Below, piece by piece: positions 14,384-15,111 of a stretch of DNA of 15,111 nt. The stretch spans positions 1 to 15,111 of the forward strand of contig JAGQIY010000139.1 in NCBI GenBank assembly GCA_020430865.1. The letters run 5' to 3'. The position numbers were made by a program, and so were the translations under genes. Numbering within the stretch: the first letter of the stretch is position 1; the number at the start of each line of letters is the position of its first letter. The notes under the pieces were generated by a model. The model had not been told where the DNA came from. It was given only the letters and a program-made list of their open reading frames with translations, and made no database searches. This stretch comes from Myxococcales bacterium (lineage in GTDB: Bacteria > Myxococcota > Polyangia > Polyangiales > Polyangiaceae).

Positions 14384-15111
14384 AGCTCACCCACCGCTCC
14401 GGCCGTGGCGAACAGGTGCGCATTGCGCGGGGCTGCCTCCGCGCGTTGCCCCAGGATGCGCTGCGAAACCTCCAGCGCAGACCCCACGGCCGCGTCCGCC
14501 AGCACACCATGCCCCGCGATCCAGTCTCCTGCGGCGAACAGCCCGGGGGCGAGCACGCAGTCTGGACGTGGGTGTCGTACCGTCTCGACCCAGTGGGTCA
14601 CGCAGAGGCGGGGCTGATAGCTCGCCTCGCAGACTCGCCGTCGCCAGTTCGGCCGCGCGGCGTCGAGCAAGGCCTCCAGCTCGGCGCGAGTGTCAGCCGT
14701 CGCCTCGGACTGGTCTAGGTAGCGCATGACGTGGATCACCTCGGAGCCGTGAGGCGCCACGTCGGCGACCAGGGAGAAGACCGAGAGGTAGTCTGGCCGG
14801 TCGAGGCCAAGGATGAAGTCGAACCGCCCCGAGGTACTGGGATCCAGGGCAACCTGGAGGCAGGCGGCGTAGCTCGCGGCTCGCGGTGCGCTCAGACGCG
14901 CTCGCGCCGCTCTGGTGATGGGGTGTGGCGACCTCTCGAGCAGTCGCCTGGCGACGTTCGGCGCACAGGCGAGCAGCACCTGGTCCGCGCTGACCTGGCG
15001 ACCATCCGCGAGGTCGAGCTGCCAGCCTGCCGGCGCGGAGTCGTCGAGGAAGCGTAGCCCCTCGATCCTGGCGCCGGTGTGCAGGCGCACGGAAGCAGCC
15101 GCCGCGTGCTC
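14374..15111 (-). CDS. FAD-dependent oxidoreductase (amine oxidase-like), 5' partial
   Basis: The frame stays open to the window edge, giving 245 visible C-terminal residues; a GTG at 15090 is unlikely to be the true start because the upstream codons read on as protein. The visible part begins with a VRLHTGARIEGL segment and the DLADGRQVSADQVLLACAP strand typical of flavin monooxygenase/amine-oxidase folds. It ends with GLFAAGDWIAGHGVLADAAVGSALE, the C-terminal FAD-contacting motif. The N-terminal GxGxxG motif lies outside. The substrate is unknown; relatives include phytoene desaturase-like, protoporphyrinogen oxidase-like and HpnE-like enzymes. Overlap with the ECF41 sigma gene suggests that it is the sigma factor's target or partner. 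Confidence 0.88.
   Translation of the reverse strand, partial: EHAAAASVRLHTGARIEGLRFLDDSAPAGWQLDLADGRQVSADQVLLACAPNVARRLLERSPHPITRAARARLSAPRAASYAACLQVALDPSTSGRFDFILGLDRPDYLSVFSLVADVAPHGSEVIHVMRYLDQSEATADTRAELEALLDAARPNWRRRVCEASYQPRLCVTHWVETVRHPRPDCVLAPGLFAAGDWIAGHGVLADAAVGSALEVSQRILGQRAEAAPRNAHLFATAGAVGELWS

Overview
The window is GC-rich DNA with densely packed genes and many four-base start/stop overlaps. It looks like a chromosomal piece from a myxobacterium-type organism (Myxococcota, perhaps Polyangiales). Supporting traits are two eukaryote-like Ser/Thr protein kinases, a kinase-FHA-GGDEF fusion, a lipoprotein with thrombospondin type-3 Asp repeats plus a VWA domain, an Omp85 protein with Pro/Glu-rich linkers, and a small AT-hook DNA-binding protein. 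The taxonomic guess rests on gene content only; no rRNA or other marker is present. I saw no phage, insertion sequence, CRISPR or tRNA.

Layout. 1-2124 (+): the 3' end of a Ser/Thr kinase that continues into an FHA domain and a catalytically degenerate GGDEF domain, a 270-base gap with overlapping hairpins, then an unknown single-span membrane protein. 2171-7210 (-): a four-gene envelope cluster. In transcription order it holds a VWA/TSP3 lipoprotein, an Omp85-family barrel protein with one POTRA domain, a secreted 249-residue protein of unknown function and a stand-alone precorrin-2 dehydrogenase. The last three are joined by ATGA overlaps. 7439-9372 (+): a YdfG-like short-chain dehydrogenase joined by a GTGA overlap to a cytosolic Ser/Thr kinase with a Pro/Lys-rich tail. 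9411-9889 (-): an AT-hook/winged-helix protein with a clear intrinsic terminator. 9890-10742 holds no convincing gene but carries a 17-base tandem repeat. 10743-15111 (-): a flavin oxidoreductase cut by the window edge, an ECF41-type sigma factor overlapping it by 10 bases, a TerC/Alx membrane protein and a GH77 4-alpha-glucanotransferase.

How the parts may work together (inference). The two (+) strand kinases suggest phospho-signalling through FHA recognition, with the dehydrogenase translationally tied to the second kinase and so a candidate substrate or partner. The envelope cluster couples outer-membrane assembly or transport to a tetrapyrrole enzyme with no obvious metabolic link. The sigma factor with its SnoaL-like C-terminal domain fits the known association of ECF41 factors with oxidoreductases and probably controls the flavoprotein. 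Several hairpins lie at ribosome-binding sites or between genes, and two coupled genes take their ribosome-binding site from low-complexity codons of the preceding gene.
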